Source: Blattamonas nauphoetae
Taxonomy: Eukaryota > Preaxostyla > Oxymonadida
Length of the DNA: 64,000 nucleotides
Direction: 5' to 3'
NCBI GenBank assembly: GCA_033064195.1
Contig: JARBJD010000293.1
Coordinates: 1-64,000 of the forward strand
The translations under genes and the position numbers were made by a program. Below the pieces are notes generated by a model. That model was given only the letters and a program-made list of their open reading frames with translations. It ran no database searches and was not told where the DNA came from. Position 1 is the stretch's first letter, and the number at the start of each line of letters is the position of its first letter. This document shows positions 1-10,609 of this stretch, piece by piece.

Positions 1-620
1 CAACTTGCCTCCCTCGTCCTCCACTCCCTCCACTCATCACCGTCGCCCTCCACTCCACCTCCACTCACCTCCCTTCTCCTTCACTCCTCCTCAACTTGCC
101 TCCCTCGTCCTCCTCCACCTCCCTCGTCCTCCACTCACCTCCCTTCTCCTCCACTCCCTCAACCTCCCTTCTCCTCCACTCCTCCCTTCTCCTTCACTCA
201 CCTCAACTTGCCTCCCTCGTCCTCCACTCACCTCCCTCGTCCTCCACTCACCTCCCTTCTCCTCCACTCACCTCCCTTCTCCTTCACTCACCTCAACTTG
301 CCTCCCTCGTCCTCCACTCACCTCCCTCGTCCTCCACTCACCTCCCTTCTCCTCCACTCACCTCAACTTGCCTCCCTCGCCCTCCACCACCTCCACTCAT
401 CACCGTCGCCCTCCACTCACCTCCCTTCTCCTCCACTCACCTCGAGTGCCTCCCTTCTCCTCCACTCACCTCCTTCTCCTCCACTTACCTCAACTTGCCT
501 CCCTCGTCCTCCACTCACCTCCACTCATCACCGTCTCACTCCACTCCCTTATCCTCCACTCACCTCCCTTCTCCTCCACTCGCCTCTACTCACCCGGCTC
601 GTCCTTCCTCGCCCCTCCCT
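1..620. repeat. CT-rich minisatellite, about 20-bp unit
   Basis: The stretch is built from about thirty imperfect 20-bp units of the type cctcccttctcctccactca and cctccctcgtcctccactca, with occasional 10-bp cctcaacttg inserts. Long reading frames cross it in all three plus frames (Pro/Ser/Leu/His-rich). They exist because the repeat contains no stop codon, so they are not taken as genes. The array runs off the left edge of the window, so its full length is unknown. Confidence 0.9.
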
Positions 621-1249
621 CGACTTCCACTCACCCATTTCTCCTCATCATCTCCAACTCATCTCCACTACTCCCCGTCATCCTCCAATCGTCCCCTCGT
701 TCCTCCTCCGCCATCAAACTGTCTCTTCTCGACCATTCGCCATCCTCCACTCATTATTTCACACACTCTTTCCATCTTCATTTTCTCTTTCACACATATT
801 GTTGTTTTCGTCACAAAATAAACTTTTCTTTCAAAATTCACCAAAGCAAAATCACTTGTTTGAGAGACTACATCACTAAAACCGAATAAAACCGAATTCA
901 TTCATCCAAGCTACAATTGAGTACGAAGTTAGGGAGAACAGAGGAGAGAGAATGAGAGAAGAAGTTTTATTGGTGGTGAAGCAGACATTCACCCTTCCTA
1001 CCACATCCAGTGCAGTGAGGAAGATGGTTGAAAGAAGGGAGCAGACCAAATGAAGATCAACCCATATTTTCGTAAAACACACAACAGACTGGTCTACTGG
1101 TGTGAATAGATCGAAAAAAACACTATTTATCAGTTATTTGAGGTGAAAAAGAGCAAATGGGTTGAAATCAACAAATTCGAAAAAAAGAAAGCCGAGAGGA
1201 GGATTTGATGGGGGGTGCTCGAACTTTTCCATGATGTCAAAAATATTGA
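621..1249. other. Intergenic, no gene seen
   Basis: The CT-rich composition fades out by about 790, then the sequence becomes A-rich. Short open frames on both strands lack any recognisable domain or conserved pattern. Confidence 0.5.
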
Positions 1250-1663
1250 CCCACGTCCATCTCCGAAAGCTTCGCACGGTCGGCCTTCCAACAGCTGACT
1301 CAGCTCCCTCAGAACTTCGTCTGGGAGAACGCCGTGGATGTGGTGTTCGAAGAGAACGACCACGACTTCAGCTACATCTACAAGCACAAGTCGAAGAAAA
1401 ACGCGTCCGACGACAAGGCGATGAACGACGCCACGTAAGAGCGGTCCCAGCTGAAGCAGAAGGAGAAGAGTGATCGGATGGAAAGGGCCAGGCGGATCGA
1501 AGAAGACGCGTTCATCCGATACAACCTTCTGATGAAGGAGCGTTCGGCCGAGCTGGGGCTGCTCATCCCCGAAGACTCTGTCGTCGTCCTCACCAACACT
1601 CGACGCACGCTGTGCATCAGCTTAGCTGGGTCGAACATCCTAGAGCCAGCTGAGCAATTCTAA
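1250..1663 (+). pseudogene. Charged-protein gene fragment with an in-frame stop
   Basis: One frame runs from just after a TGA at 1247 to a TAA at 1661-1663. It reads as a normal acidic/basic helical protein, with segments such as QNFVWENAVDVVFEENDHDF, a Lys/Glu-rich middle (ERSQLKQKEKSDRMERARR) and a C-terminal part ending ILEPAEQF. There is no ATG near its start, and a TAA at 1436 interrupts it in the same frame. The nearby GTAAGAG looks like a splice donor, but a removal using the closest downstream AG (ending at 1450) shifts the frame into a stop. The simplest reading is a decayed exon fragment. The family is not recognised. Confidence 0.45.
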
Positions 1664-2582
1664 ATTCCATATCCCCATCCTTTTGAATCAATCTCATGTC
1701 AGATCATTTGTTTAAGAACTGTTCTCTCTCAATTCTGTTTATAATCAGTTTATCAGAGTCAGTATGCAAAAATTTCAAAACTATAGTTCGAATTTTGGGT
1801 TTTGGCGAATAAAAACGGGTTTGTATATTTTTGACGGGTTTGTGGAGGGACTCTAACTGGATCATTCTCTTTCCACGTCAGGAATGGAGAGTATTCTGGA
1901 TTAAGAACTTGAAAATGAGGAAAAATAGATGCATACCTTCAGATTGGATCGTGGTGTGTTTCATCATTTCCCGTTTACTGCGTTGTGACCCAAACAAATT
2001 GGTTGAAGGGTCGATCCTGTCGAACTGTGAATAAGAAAACAGACGCACTGAATGAGTTGGTTAAAACAGTCTCCACCAAGAGTACATGATTGACATGATA
2101 TCAATGAGGATAAATTGTGAATCATTCGACAGTGATCTGCCAAATGAGTGACACTTCTTCATCTGTTGTTGATTCTACCAGAATGAAGAAGAGAGACGGA
2201 ATACAATGGCTCGTACGCAGTTGAGTGGAGTACATCATCGCGGAGATCCAGCGAAGCGGTAGATCGCCTTGACGGGATCGGGTGTGCCTGAGCTCATCGC
2301 AAAGAAACGGAAGAGGCATGTTAAAACACGCACTGCACAGAATGCAAGCTGGAGATGACATTTCTTCCAACGAAAGAGGTTAGCGAGATGTGCGGAGATG
2401 GGGGAATCGGTGGATCCTCCAGCGATGGACAGGGAGAAGACAAAGGAGATGTCGGCTTCAAAGCTCATCAAATTGAACCAGACGATTGTCTGATCGGTCG
2501 TGTCGGAGACAAAAGTGAGGAGATGGGCCTGAGGGAGCTGGTTGACAAGATGGATGTCGTGTGGACCTGATCGAGCCATCCA
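1664..2582. other. No confident gene
   Basis: Only short overlapping frames are present (for example 1831-2034 on plus and 2235-2579 on minus). None shows a domain, an exon pattern or similarity to the neighbouring genes that I can defend. Confidence 0.4.
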
Positions 2583-3563
2583 TCAAGGGTGGCGATAGTT
2601 TATTCCCAAATTGGTCACGAATCTGAATGTGTAGATCCTCACATTGCGTCCACGCGCTGAAAACTGATGGTGAAGCGATGCTTGTTCGAGTCTATCTCGG
2701 AACCCTTCCCGTTCCAGTGTCTGCAGCAATTGTTTTCCTCCGCGCCTAGATTCGGCACCATTTCTTTTCAGTGTGCTGATATTGTCGGATATGATTGAGA
2801 TGATGTCTCGGTGGGTGTCTTCGTCTTCCACTTTTGAGATAAGTGACTGGAAGGCCGTTGGGATGTGAGAAGAACAAATGAAATCCAGTGTCGGTTGGTG
2901 GAAGGGACACACTTGAAAGATATCGGTTAGTAATTTCAACGTTCTTCGGTATTCTTTGTTCCACGACAAAAGGTGATTATTGCGACTGATCTGGACGAGA
3001 GATGGTTCGATTGGGATCAACACTTCATTCAGCACCACATCTCGGATCGATTGAGGGTGCTCATTGGAAGTGGTGGAGAGGAATCGAGCAGATTCGGTTA
3101 AGGTGAGCAGGATGCCATTTTTGAAAAGTGCGAGAATGACTTTCACGATGTCTGTATATTCAATTATAGAAAGATCTCGCAGATGAGGGGTTGAAAGGAT
3201 TCTGGGAAAGGGTTTTGAGGAGACAAGGGCCAGGCGGTTTGCAAATGAACATGTGATGAGACATTTGCGGATGAATGTCAGACTGGCCTTGACAATCGAT
3301 TGATGGGGTGAAGATACGAGCACAAATATCGAATCCACAAAGATTGCAGCGGGATTTGGGGAGTCTGGTCCAATCGCCTTCAACAGATCATTCGCTAGAG
3401 TGTACGAGCGATTGATATTCTTGATGATCGAAGAAAGGAACGTTAAAGCTTTTTGAAGGAGCTCTTCACTAAATTTGAAGTCATCTCTCACCATCGAAAT
3501 AAGAGAGATGAAGGCTGGGGAAACAGAATCAGCTGTAACTTCATCTTTCGGATTCCAGTTCAT
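2583..3563 (-). CDS. ARM/HEAT-like helical protein, paralogue 1
   Basis: An intact 326-residue frame, all-helical and Leu/Ile/Ser-rich, in the style of the expanded armadillo-like family of oxymonads. The chosen start gives MNWNPKDEVTADSVS, matching the N-terminal pattern (S-P-F-x-x-W-N-P-x-x-x-x-T-x-D-S-V) also seen in paralogue 2 at 4102-5268. Shared blocks follow in order: SPNPAAIFVDSI near residue 68, SSPHQSIV, RILSTPHLRDLS, a VLIPIEPSLVQI block near 185, FHQPTLDFICSS near 225 and LQTLEREGFRD near 275, then a short C-terminal end LGINYRHP. No signal peptide or membrane span. Function is unknown. The fold suggests a protein-interaction scaffold, which is inference. Confidence 0.75.
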   Translation of the reverse strand: MNWNPKDEVTADSVSPAFISLISMVRDDFKFSEELLQKALTFLSSIIKNINRSYTLANDLLKAIGPDSPNPAAIFVDSIFVLVSSPHQSIVKASLTFIRKCLITCSFANRLALVSSKPFPRILSTPHLRDLSIIEYTDIVKVILALFKNGILLTLTESARFLSTTSNEHPQSIRDVVLNEVLIPIEPSLVQISRNNHLLSWNKEYRRTLKLLTDIFQVCPFHQPTLDFICSSHIPTAFQSLISKVEDEDTHRDIISIISDNISTLKRNGAESRRGGKQLLQTLEREGFRDRLEQASLHHQFSARGRNVRIYTFRFVTNLGINYRHP

Positions 3564-4101
3564 GAATGGAGAGTAATCTGCATCATTCGAACATAAATGA
3601 GGAGAGACGTGTAGATACTGTCGGAAGAGATCATTCTAAAGTTGTATGTGTCCAAGAGAGGATAGGTTTCTTGAACTTTACAATAATAATGGGACGAAGT
3701 GACTCATTTTACGAAATCATCGATCCTGAGTTTACTCAGTTGTGAAACAGAACAATCTGTGAGACAAAACTTGAATGACATGACATCAACAGAAAACATT
3801 GGCATGCTGTTGTGTAGAGTTGAGAATTCTGATGGTGTGTGGAACATCAGCGAACCAATCGAGGCATCGATGAAGGAATGTGAAAATACTTCTGAATCAA
3901 CAAACAGCGCGGTGTGGTGGTAGGAGTCTTGTCCAAAGGGAGAAATAAGATCGTTGGGAAGGGGAATGAGCGTTATATAATGAAAGAAGACGTCCATTTG
4001 CGTCACAAACAGAAGGAAAGGTGAATCAAGAAGATGATGAGGAAGAGAATGAAGACCAAGAAACACCTGCGAACGGAAGAGGAGAGAACGAAGCAAACTG
4101 G
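3564..4101. other. Spacer between ARM-like paralogues
   Basis: A 140-codon open frame exists on the minus strand (3704-4126), but it does not match the neighbouring paralogues and all three minus frames look equally unconvincing. It may be decayed sequence. No feature is called. Confidence 0.35.
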
Positions 4102-5268
4102 TCAAAAAAAGGAGAATAGAGCACACCAGAGTATCATCACAGAGTTTGTGGGAGACATGTCAGGGTCAGCGTGTGATTTCATCCGATTATCGAGTCTGAT
4201 TGTTGTTGTGGGCGACTGTGTTCTGATCGTGTCTCGTGTCATTTTTCCAGGCGGAAGAGAGTTCATTCCCAAGAAATTCATGATTTCGAATGAAAAACCC
4301 ATCTTTTCGTGCCCGTATAGCACTATTTTGGTGTGAAACGGTGCTTGCTCGATTGCATCTCTGAATCCTTCCCGTTCCAGTGCCTGCAGCAATTTCATCC
4401 CTCCACGACAAGATTCGGATCCATTGGCCTTCCATGTGCGGATATTGCTGGTCATGAGTCGTGTGATGAATTGGTTGGTGTTTTCGGAGTCCAATTTTGA
4501 GAGGAGTGACTTGAAGACCATTGGAAGGCGAGAAGAACAAACAAAATTCAGTGTGGGTTGGTGGAAGGCACTCACTTCAAAAATCTTGGATAATAATCGG
4601 AATATGTTTTCACTTTCATCGCCCAACGACCAAAGGTGACGATTACGACCGATCTGAAGGAGGGATGGTTCGATTGGAATCAGGACTTGATGAAGCACCA
4701 TATTTCGGATTGATTCAGGGGAACTGTTCAGAGTGGTTGAGAGGGAGTGAATTTCGTGTTCAGAGGAGAGCCAGACGCCTATACTGAAAATCGCCAGATT
4801 GACCTTTAGGATGTCCTGATCTCCAATCACAGACAGATCTCGCAAGTCAGGTGTCGAAAGGATTCCGTGAAAGAGTTTGGAGGAGATAAGAATGAGGCGG
4901 TTGGATGTTGAACAACGAAGGAGACATTCGCGAATGAATGACAGAGCATCCCTGAATATCGATTGATGGGGCGATGATAAGAGCACAGTCATCGAATTCA
5001 CAAATGTTGCAGCTGGGTTTGGGGAGTATTGTCCAACGACCTTCAACACGTCCGTACTGTTGAATAAAAGTGTGATCGTCCAGTGGAGCGAAGAAAGGAA
5101 CTTTGAAGCTTTCCGAACTAACTTCCGATTAAGATGGAAGCCATCTCTAACCATGAAAACAAGAGAGTTGAAGACTTGTGCAACAGAATCAACGGTGAGA
5201 GCTTCTTTCGGATTCCATTTCAGGAATGGAGAGGATTCTGGATTATTTAAATAAAATACAGAGCAAAA
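4102..5268 (-). pseudogene. ARM/HEAT-like helical protein, paralogue 2, decaying
   Basis: This clearly matches the gene at 2583-3563 over its full length: SPNPAATFVNSM, SSPHQSIF, ILSTPDLRDLS, VLIPIEPSLLQI, FHQPTLNFVCSS, LQALEREGFRD. Two features suggest decay. At the position of the paralogue's initiator Met (PFMNWNP) this copy reads PFLKWNP, so the family start is lost and the first ATG (5154) lies about 24 residues further in. At the end, where paralogue 1 stops after LGINYRHP, this copy reads LGMNSLPPGK and continues for about 45 unrelated residues to a stop at 4102. The open frame extends upstream of 5154 to a TGA near 5297. It could still be expressed from the internal Met, or its first exon may lie upstream and be unrecognised. 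Confidence 0.65.
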
Positions 5269-5297
5269 AATGGAAACCGTCGGATGAGATCATTGTT

Positions 5298-5652
5298 GAG
5301 TTCTGCAGATGCTTTTCAACTGGAATGAAACCGAGGTGAATCCGATGTAGGGCTGATCACAGTCTAAAGGCAGTTTGATCTACGATGAGCTTCATGTGTG
5401 AGTCAGAACTCATCATGATGTTACACACTCTCATCTAACTCAAGTGAAATGATGATCAGCTCTACAGAACCTTGATTGATAAGGTGTTTTCAAGGAATGG
5501 AGTTTTCAAGCAGACCAACCTCTATTTTGGAATGAAGTTTTAAAAGCCAATTCCTCTTGCTTGTTAGGATGATTTTGAAGAGTAATTGGAGAGATAGAGT
5601 CATTGATGGGGACGTGACCCATAATTGAGATTCACAAGTTCTAAATACACAT
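5298..5652. other. Intergenic, no gene seen
   Basis: The gap between the divergent ARM-like paralogue 2 (minus) and the secreted orphan (plus) has no convincing coding frame. It presumably contains both upstream regions. Confidence 0.4.
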
Positions 5653-5679
5653 TTGCCGCTGATCAAACTTCTCAAAGTA

Positions 5680-6972
5680 ATGTTCACTCTTCCCGCAATG
5701 ATCCTTATCATTTCTGTCCATCTACTCCATGCTACGCATGTATCTGATCTAACCAAAACTCCATCAGAGTTTTCTCTCTCATTTGGCCAAAACGGAACAA
5801 CTTGCTTCAAAGAGGATCCATGCCATTCACTCGACAAAGCATTGAAGAGCGAATACTCCCGCTTTGTTACAACTATTGGCGTGGCAACTGCGACTCTTTA
5901 TGATGTCTGTACATTTGACTCAAAGCACTTTACAAAAGGATCTGTCACCCTCACAGGGACTTCTCTTTATGGCACTGGTTGTATTGTTGTCCGAGGAAAT
6001 CCTTCCAAAACCATGACACTTACAGTTTCACTTTCTAACATCGGATCAACGAGAAAAACAAAGACTGCTGGAAAAGTTCCCTATATTTTCTGTGCGGAGC
6101 AATATGGAGTCCTAGATGTTTCCTCCATCGTCATTCGTCCAATCGATAATCCTTTCCGACCTGCAAAAACATTCACCTTTAACGGGAAATGCACAAATTG
6201 GAACGGGAAAAATGCTGCCTTCTATTCAAAACGAGGCACCATTATTCTAGCTACGAGTTATTTAAACAATTTTGATGAAACATTGGGTGATTTCCACCTC
6301 GAAAACCCAGTTCTCCATGAGGGGAAGGAGTTTCCTCTCGAAATACCATTCACAAAAGATCGAAATTATCCAACTCAAATTTATTGTGAATCTGACCAAG
6401 AAACCATCATCACACTTCCTTACTCTCTCTACAGTGATAGGAATCCTCAAAATTCGCTCATGCTCACAATTAAAGGCAAAGGATGCACTTTTCAAGATGC
6501 CAATGGAAATGCTTTATCCTCACATTCATTCGTCGGAAATAAGGCCTCTGGTACTGTTGGTGTCCCTAACAACTTCTTCCCTACTCTTGGTGGCACTACA
6601 ACAGGAAATTTCACGAAGAAAGGCTTCGAACAAGATTCTACCAACTTCAAGAACTATCTGATCGAATTCAAAGGGAAAGACTTGTATCCTTGTGCTCTGG
6701 ACGATTTCAAAGTTGAATTTTCGCCTCTGATCGCCGGAAATAGCACAGCCGAGTACAAACGCTGGACCAAGGCGAAGTTTGTCTGGGGAAATACTGGTAT
6801 CTATAACTACCCTCATTTCTTTATCACGACCGATCTTTCCGGGAGAGATGACATGATTTCTGTGACAATTCCTCAAAAATCCATCAAGGTTAACACACAT
6901 TATTCTCTCCGACTGTCGAAAGGCGATTACAAACAAATTATTCCTTGTTCCGGCCTTTATCGCACCGAATAG
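5680..6972 (+). CDS. Secreted orphan protein with Cys-rich N-terminal motif
   Basis: A single open frame of 430 residues from the ATG at 5680. The frame is open to 5653, but starting at 5680 puts a classic signal peptide at the very N-terminus (hydrophobic core LPAMILIISVHLL, likely cleavage after HATH). The mature part begins with a motif of the form GQNGTTCFKEDPCHSLDKAL, which resembles the G...C...PC-x-S-x-x-x-A motif preceding beta-helix regions in the giant surface genes of this window. The rest is Thr/Ser/Asn/Gly-rich beta-type sequence with paired cysteines (for example VCTF, GCIVV, IFCAEQ, KGKGCTF) and several N-glycosylation sites. There is no membrane span or C-terminal anchor, so it is probably secreted or lumenal. 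No intron is needed. Function is unknown. Confidence 0.75.
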   Translation: MFTLPAMILIISVHLLHATHVSDLTKTPSEFSLSFGQNGTTCFKEDPCHSLDKALKSEYSRFVTTIGVATATLYDVCTFDSKHFTKGSVTLTGTSLYGTGCIVVRGNPSKTMTLTVSLSNIGSTRKTKTAGKVPYIFCAEQYGVLDVSSIVIRPIDNPFRPAKTFTFNGKCTNWNGKNAAFYSKRGTIILATSYLNNFDETLGDFHLENPVLHEGKEFPLEIPFTKDRNYPTQIYCESDQETIITLPYSLYSDRNPQNSLMLTIKGKGCTFQDANGNALSSHSFVGNKASGTVGVPNNFFPTLGGTTTGNFTKKGFEQDSTNFKNYLIEFKGKDLYPCALDDFKVEFSPLIAGNSTAEYKRWTKAKFVWGNTGIYNYPHFFITTDLSGRDDMISVTIPQKSIKVNTHYSLRLSKGDYKQIIPCSGLYRTE

Positions 6973-7111
6973 AGTCTTTAGTATTATTATCACTTAATGT
7001 CCACCCCGCAACTCCGCATTATGCCTTCCTTTTTCTTAATTTCGCGAGAACGTCCCATATTTTAATTAAGAAACAACGAACGATGGGAGGACCTCAAAGC
7101 AACATAAGTGA
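6973..7111. other. Short intergenic spacer
   Basis: AT-rich gap after the TAG stop of the secreted protein. No feature is seen. Confidence 0.4.
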
Positions 7112-8489
7112 TTGTTTGTGACTCTATTTGGGACATATTCTTGTTTTATGTCCATATTACTTTCCTTCGTCGACACAATCATCAAAGAATTGAGACTCGG
7201 ACCACAAGGACAAGCAGAGCTCGTTCAGCATGTCATCAGGAAGAATCTCTTTGTCTGGAAAAAGATTCAGACTGGAAACGACGAAATCGATGAAAATCCA
7301 GAAAGAGAAGTCCAGATTCTGTCACAATTCAACCATCGAATTATCGCATTGATTATCTCGCGTATTGAACCTCGTCACTTTGACGGATTGTGTGAGCGAC
7401 ACAGCCAAAAGCATCATCGCAACGCCAACTCTCTTCAAGACGCTGAACGGCCTTTCTTCTTTCTGCGATTCGCCGTCTCACTCCATCGACAAAGAAACCA
7501 TCTCTCTCTTATCTGGACACACCGATCAGAATGCACAGGAGGCGTGTCAGACAGCACGGAAGGAACTCGAAAGTTTGGAGAGGGAGGACGAGAAGAGGAA
7601 GCAGACCACAATTGGAGAGAAAATCTGCTCAGTCATCGACCCGCTCTGTGCTCACTCACCGGCCATCGTCTCCCTCGCCCTGAACAACAACACACTCAGC
7701 TCTCTCCTTCTGATCGTCCGCAACTTCTGCTTCGAACGTCCCTCTGATTTCTCAAACACTGTTTCTGTCACCATCAACTTCCAAGTCCCGCGTCCCGAAT
7801 TTCTCGGACCCGAACAAGACAAGTTAGGGCTCGCCGGTGGAGAGAGAGTGGTCGGCGATCGTTTTGTCCTCGACCAGGTTGATTCACAGCTTCCAACGCC
7901 CAAACGACCGCTCATGTCGCCTCCGATCCCTCCTCCGCCGCAGATGCTCAACCGTCGGTCACAACACTTCCGCAGACCCAGCGACGCCAGCTCCAGCGAG
8001 ATCTTCCCAATTCGACGGGCATTGTCTGAGCATCTCCTGCAATACCCCGTCGGCTCTCCTCCTCCCTTCTCACTCGACTTCATCCGAAACGACAGTCTTC
8101 TCCAAAGCCCAGATGCGAAGAGCAAGGACGACTCGGAAGTTGCAATGATATCCGACGACGAGAACAGCCTCGTCTTTGTCGATCAGCCCGAAACCTACGA
8201 TCAGCTCCAACGACGTCGAGAACTTGACAAGATGGCTCGAATGGAAGAGTACAAACGCAGACTGGCTGGGCAGAAGCATCAGCGAGTCGGTGTACAAGCT
8301 CAATCTCGTCTCACTGCCAGAACCATCGACAATCAAGAGATTTTCAATGACGATGCTCGTGCGTTGAAGAAAAGAAGACTGAAGAGATCGATCAAATCGA
8401 TTCCAATCAACTCAACTCTGTGCACGTCGATTCCTTCCATCAGTGTGCTGTGTGATGGAGAGGAGTCGAACATGGAGAGATACAGATGA
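7112..8489 (+). pseudogene. Helical protein with Pro/Ser-rich tail, frameshifted
   Basis: Two overlapping plus frames together describe one protein. The first contains a helical segment (SFVDTIIKELRLGPQGQAEL to HRIIALIISRIE, about 7155-7365). The second continues from NLVTLTDCVSDTAKSIIATP near 7365 to the stop at 8489. The switch at about 7350-7370 needs a one-base shift, with no GT-AG intron at that point, so a frameshift mutation or a sequencing error is likely. The second part has an ARM-like helical section up to about 7740 (SIIATPTLFKTLNGLSSF, IVSLALNNNTLSSLLLIV), then a Pro/Ser-rich disordered section (PPIPPPPQML) and a basic coiled stretch (QLQRRRELDKMARMEEYKRR). It resembles the helical family of the neighbourhood but is not named. 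Confidence 0.5.
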
Positions 8490-9617
8490 ATAGCTGGGAG
8501 AGCGAGGAGTTTTCGTGGTGTGCATTCAGACAAGCACAGTTTGGGAGGAAACTGGGTTGGGAAGAAGTCGCTGTTGTGTGGCTTTTGTGTAGCATCAACA
8601 TCCAGCGATGAAGAAAGGACGAACCAGACAGTTTGGACGCAGAGAAACGAAAGAGGAGTGGAGGAGTGTGTCGAGCTGACGGCAGTGGATGATGGAGGCA
8701 GACACCGCGACAAGAGATTTGAGATGGGCAAGGCGAGTCCATCCACAACCATCGCTGGCAGATGGACGGCGAGAGTGACGAAGCAGGATGAGAGGCGAGC
8801 TCGGCTGACTTGTTTCGCTTGTCAGAGAGAGATCGGGAGAGACAGCTCCTTTCATCACTGACACCACTCTCATCAAACAGTCCGTGTCGGCCAAGACTCA
8901 ATCTCCGATCAGCACTTTCGAAGACGCGGGGACATCGATGTCCAGCGCCACGACTGGTCGGACACAGCGTCGTTCTCACCAAAAGTGACATTGCCACAGA
9001 AGGCGTGAAGGAGGAATGAGTGATGAATGGACAGTGATCGGACAAGCGCAATCGGTGGTGAAGGAGGGTGACGCAGCAGAGAAGGTCGACGCCACGACGA
9101 GTGCCCAGCCCGACCCTTCATCCCATCCGAAGTCTTCCAATCCCAACTTCGTCATCGTCAGCAGAGACGAGCACATGTCACCATGAGTACTTCCCACACC
9201 ACAGACGAGTTGTGAAGTGTCCACTCTCATTTCGATGAATGAATAGTGGGTGGATGTGATGGGAGTGATGGCAGGGACGTGTTTGGAGTCATGTGCAACT
9301 GGATAGAGTTGAGTTCGGGGATATATCAGAACAGTTGTGACAGTTCGTTCTCGCATCACTCATCTGGGGAGTTGATTGGGGATTGAACTCCACCAGATGT
9401 TCAGAGATGAGAAGGGCAAACGCGGATGCGATTGAGGCGTCGAGGAGATCTGCTGCTGCGGACAGGCACGCGTTCAAAGTCCAGTTCGCCCAAAGAAGTC
9501 AACCCCGATGTTGTCAAATGCAAGCACCGTATTTCGGAGTGCCCCAACCGAACCAGACAACTGCTCCCCAATCCAAGTCCCGGAGCGTCGTTACGAAGCA
9601 ATCGGCAGCTTCAATTT
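8490..9617. other. Fragmented, probably decayed coding sequence
   Basis: Short plus frames carry protein-like patches that do not join into a gene: a Ser/Thr-rich stretch near 8850-8990, and a 56-codon frame at 9019-9189 starting MSDEWTVIGQ and containing NFVIVSRDE. Long minus frames here are Ser/Pro/Arg-rich and look like shadows. I read this as the remains of the 3' part of the preceding gene or of another gene. Confidence 0.35.
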
Positions 9618-10006
9618 CAGTCAGTTTGGTAAATGGTAACAGGTCCCACTTTTGTCATCAATGGGACGATCGTATTTCATTTCATTGAATTGATTCTATT
9701 TAGACATAAAAATCTTCAAATACGAATGAAATGGAACAAGAATCAATAATCTTCAGAGAAAGAATGAGATGGTCTCCGGTTTGTATCGTCATCCGAGATC
9801 TTGGAAGAACGAAGAATGGGGCCGACGGGCATATCAGACTAAGAAAGAATATTTATATATTATTATTCAGTTCTTTCAAGTCTTGTGGTCGTAAATCCTT
9901 GTTTTGAACGAAAGGAGCACTATTTGTGATGTCTGTGTAACCTGTCAGAATTGATCGTCCCATTGACGGAGAAAGTGGGACCTGTTACCATTTATCAAAC
10001 TGACTG
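9618..10006. mobile_element. 389-bp MITE with 54-bp inverted ends
   Basis: The ends are 54-bp inverted repeats with about five mismatches: left 9618-9671, starting CAGTCAGTTTGGTAAATGG, and right 9953-10006, whose reverse complement starts CAGTCAGTTTGATAAATGG. Both contain TAACAGGTCCCACTT and CAATGGGACGATC. TTT flanks both sides (9615-9617 and 10007-10009) and may be a 3-bp target duplication. The interior has no coding frame. The superfamily is not settled: a 3-bp duplication would fit CACTA or Harbinger-like elements, but the end motif is not diagnostic. Confidence 0.8.
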
Positions 10007-10009
10007 TTT

Positions 10010-10609
10010 CTTGATGTCACTTTCACCATCCTAATGCAATCCAATTCAGCAGAAACTGCAGAATTCCACAAAAATCAGCCTGTAGCGGGAGAAAAGTGGA
10101 ACAGAACGTGATTTGCAGTTCAGAGCAGGCGAGATCTCATCGATGTGGGCGAGACCGCGCGCCAGACTGATCATCATGTTTTGAGATCAGAATCCGAGAG
10201 AATTGGAGACAGAGGCAGATCTTGAATCAATCTCCGTTCGCCATAGTCTCATCGAGGATGGCCATGGAAGAGTGACATCCGAGAGATCGAGTCTTCATGT
10301 TGGCCTTCGGCAAAGAGTTACAGAGGTCGACGAGAGTTCAGTCCCAAAGTTTGAAGGAAAAGGAATGATTTTAACCCAGATGAAGCTTTATAAAACACGT
10401 AAAAGACAAACACTCTCAAACTATTTCGAGGGGGGGAAGAATGGGTAGATCGAATCCTTCTAGAATGACCGCAAAAGGAAACCCATTTCTACCACCAGGC
10501 TGTCTGTATTCTGCTTTGCTGTTCAACTTTTTTCTGTGTTTGTGTACAGACACGCTTGTGCGTCCAATCAGCCGGTTTATTTTCTGATTCTTCCTGTTTT
10601 TATCTCTCA
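10010..10609. other. Upstream region of the kinase gene
   Basis: There is no convincing gene. An 81-codon plus frame at 10203-10448 has no recognisable features. The last part (10490-10609) is T-rich and directly precedes the kinase start, so it probably holds the promoter and 5' UTR. Confidence 0.4.

Noticed and set aside
5-889. Three long Pro/Ser/Leu/His-rich open frames at the left edge
   Set aside because: They follow from a stop-free 20-bp minisatellite and change content with every repeat variant. No start context, exon structure or conserved part.
1436-1438. TAA read as glutamine (alternative code)
   Set aside because: Intact genes here end with TAA, and TGA stops also interrupt other frames, so a simple TAA-to-Gln code does not explain the pattern.
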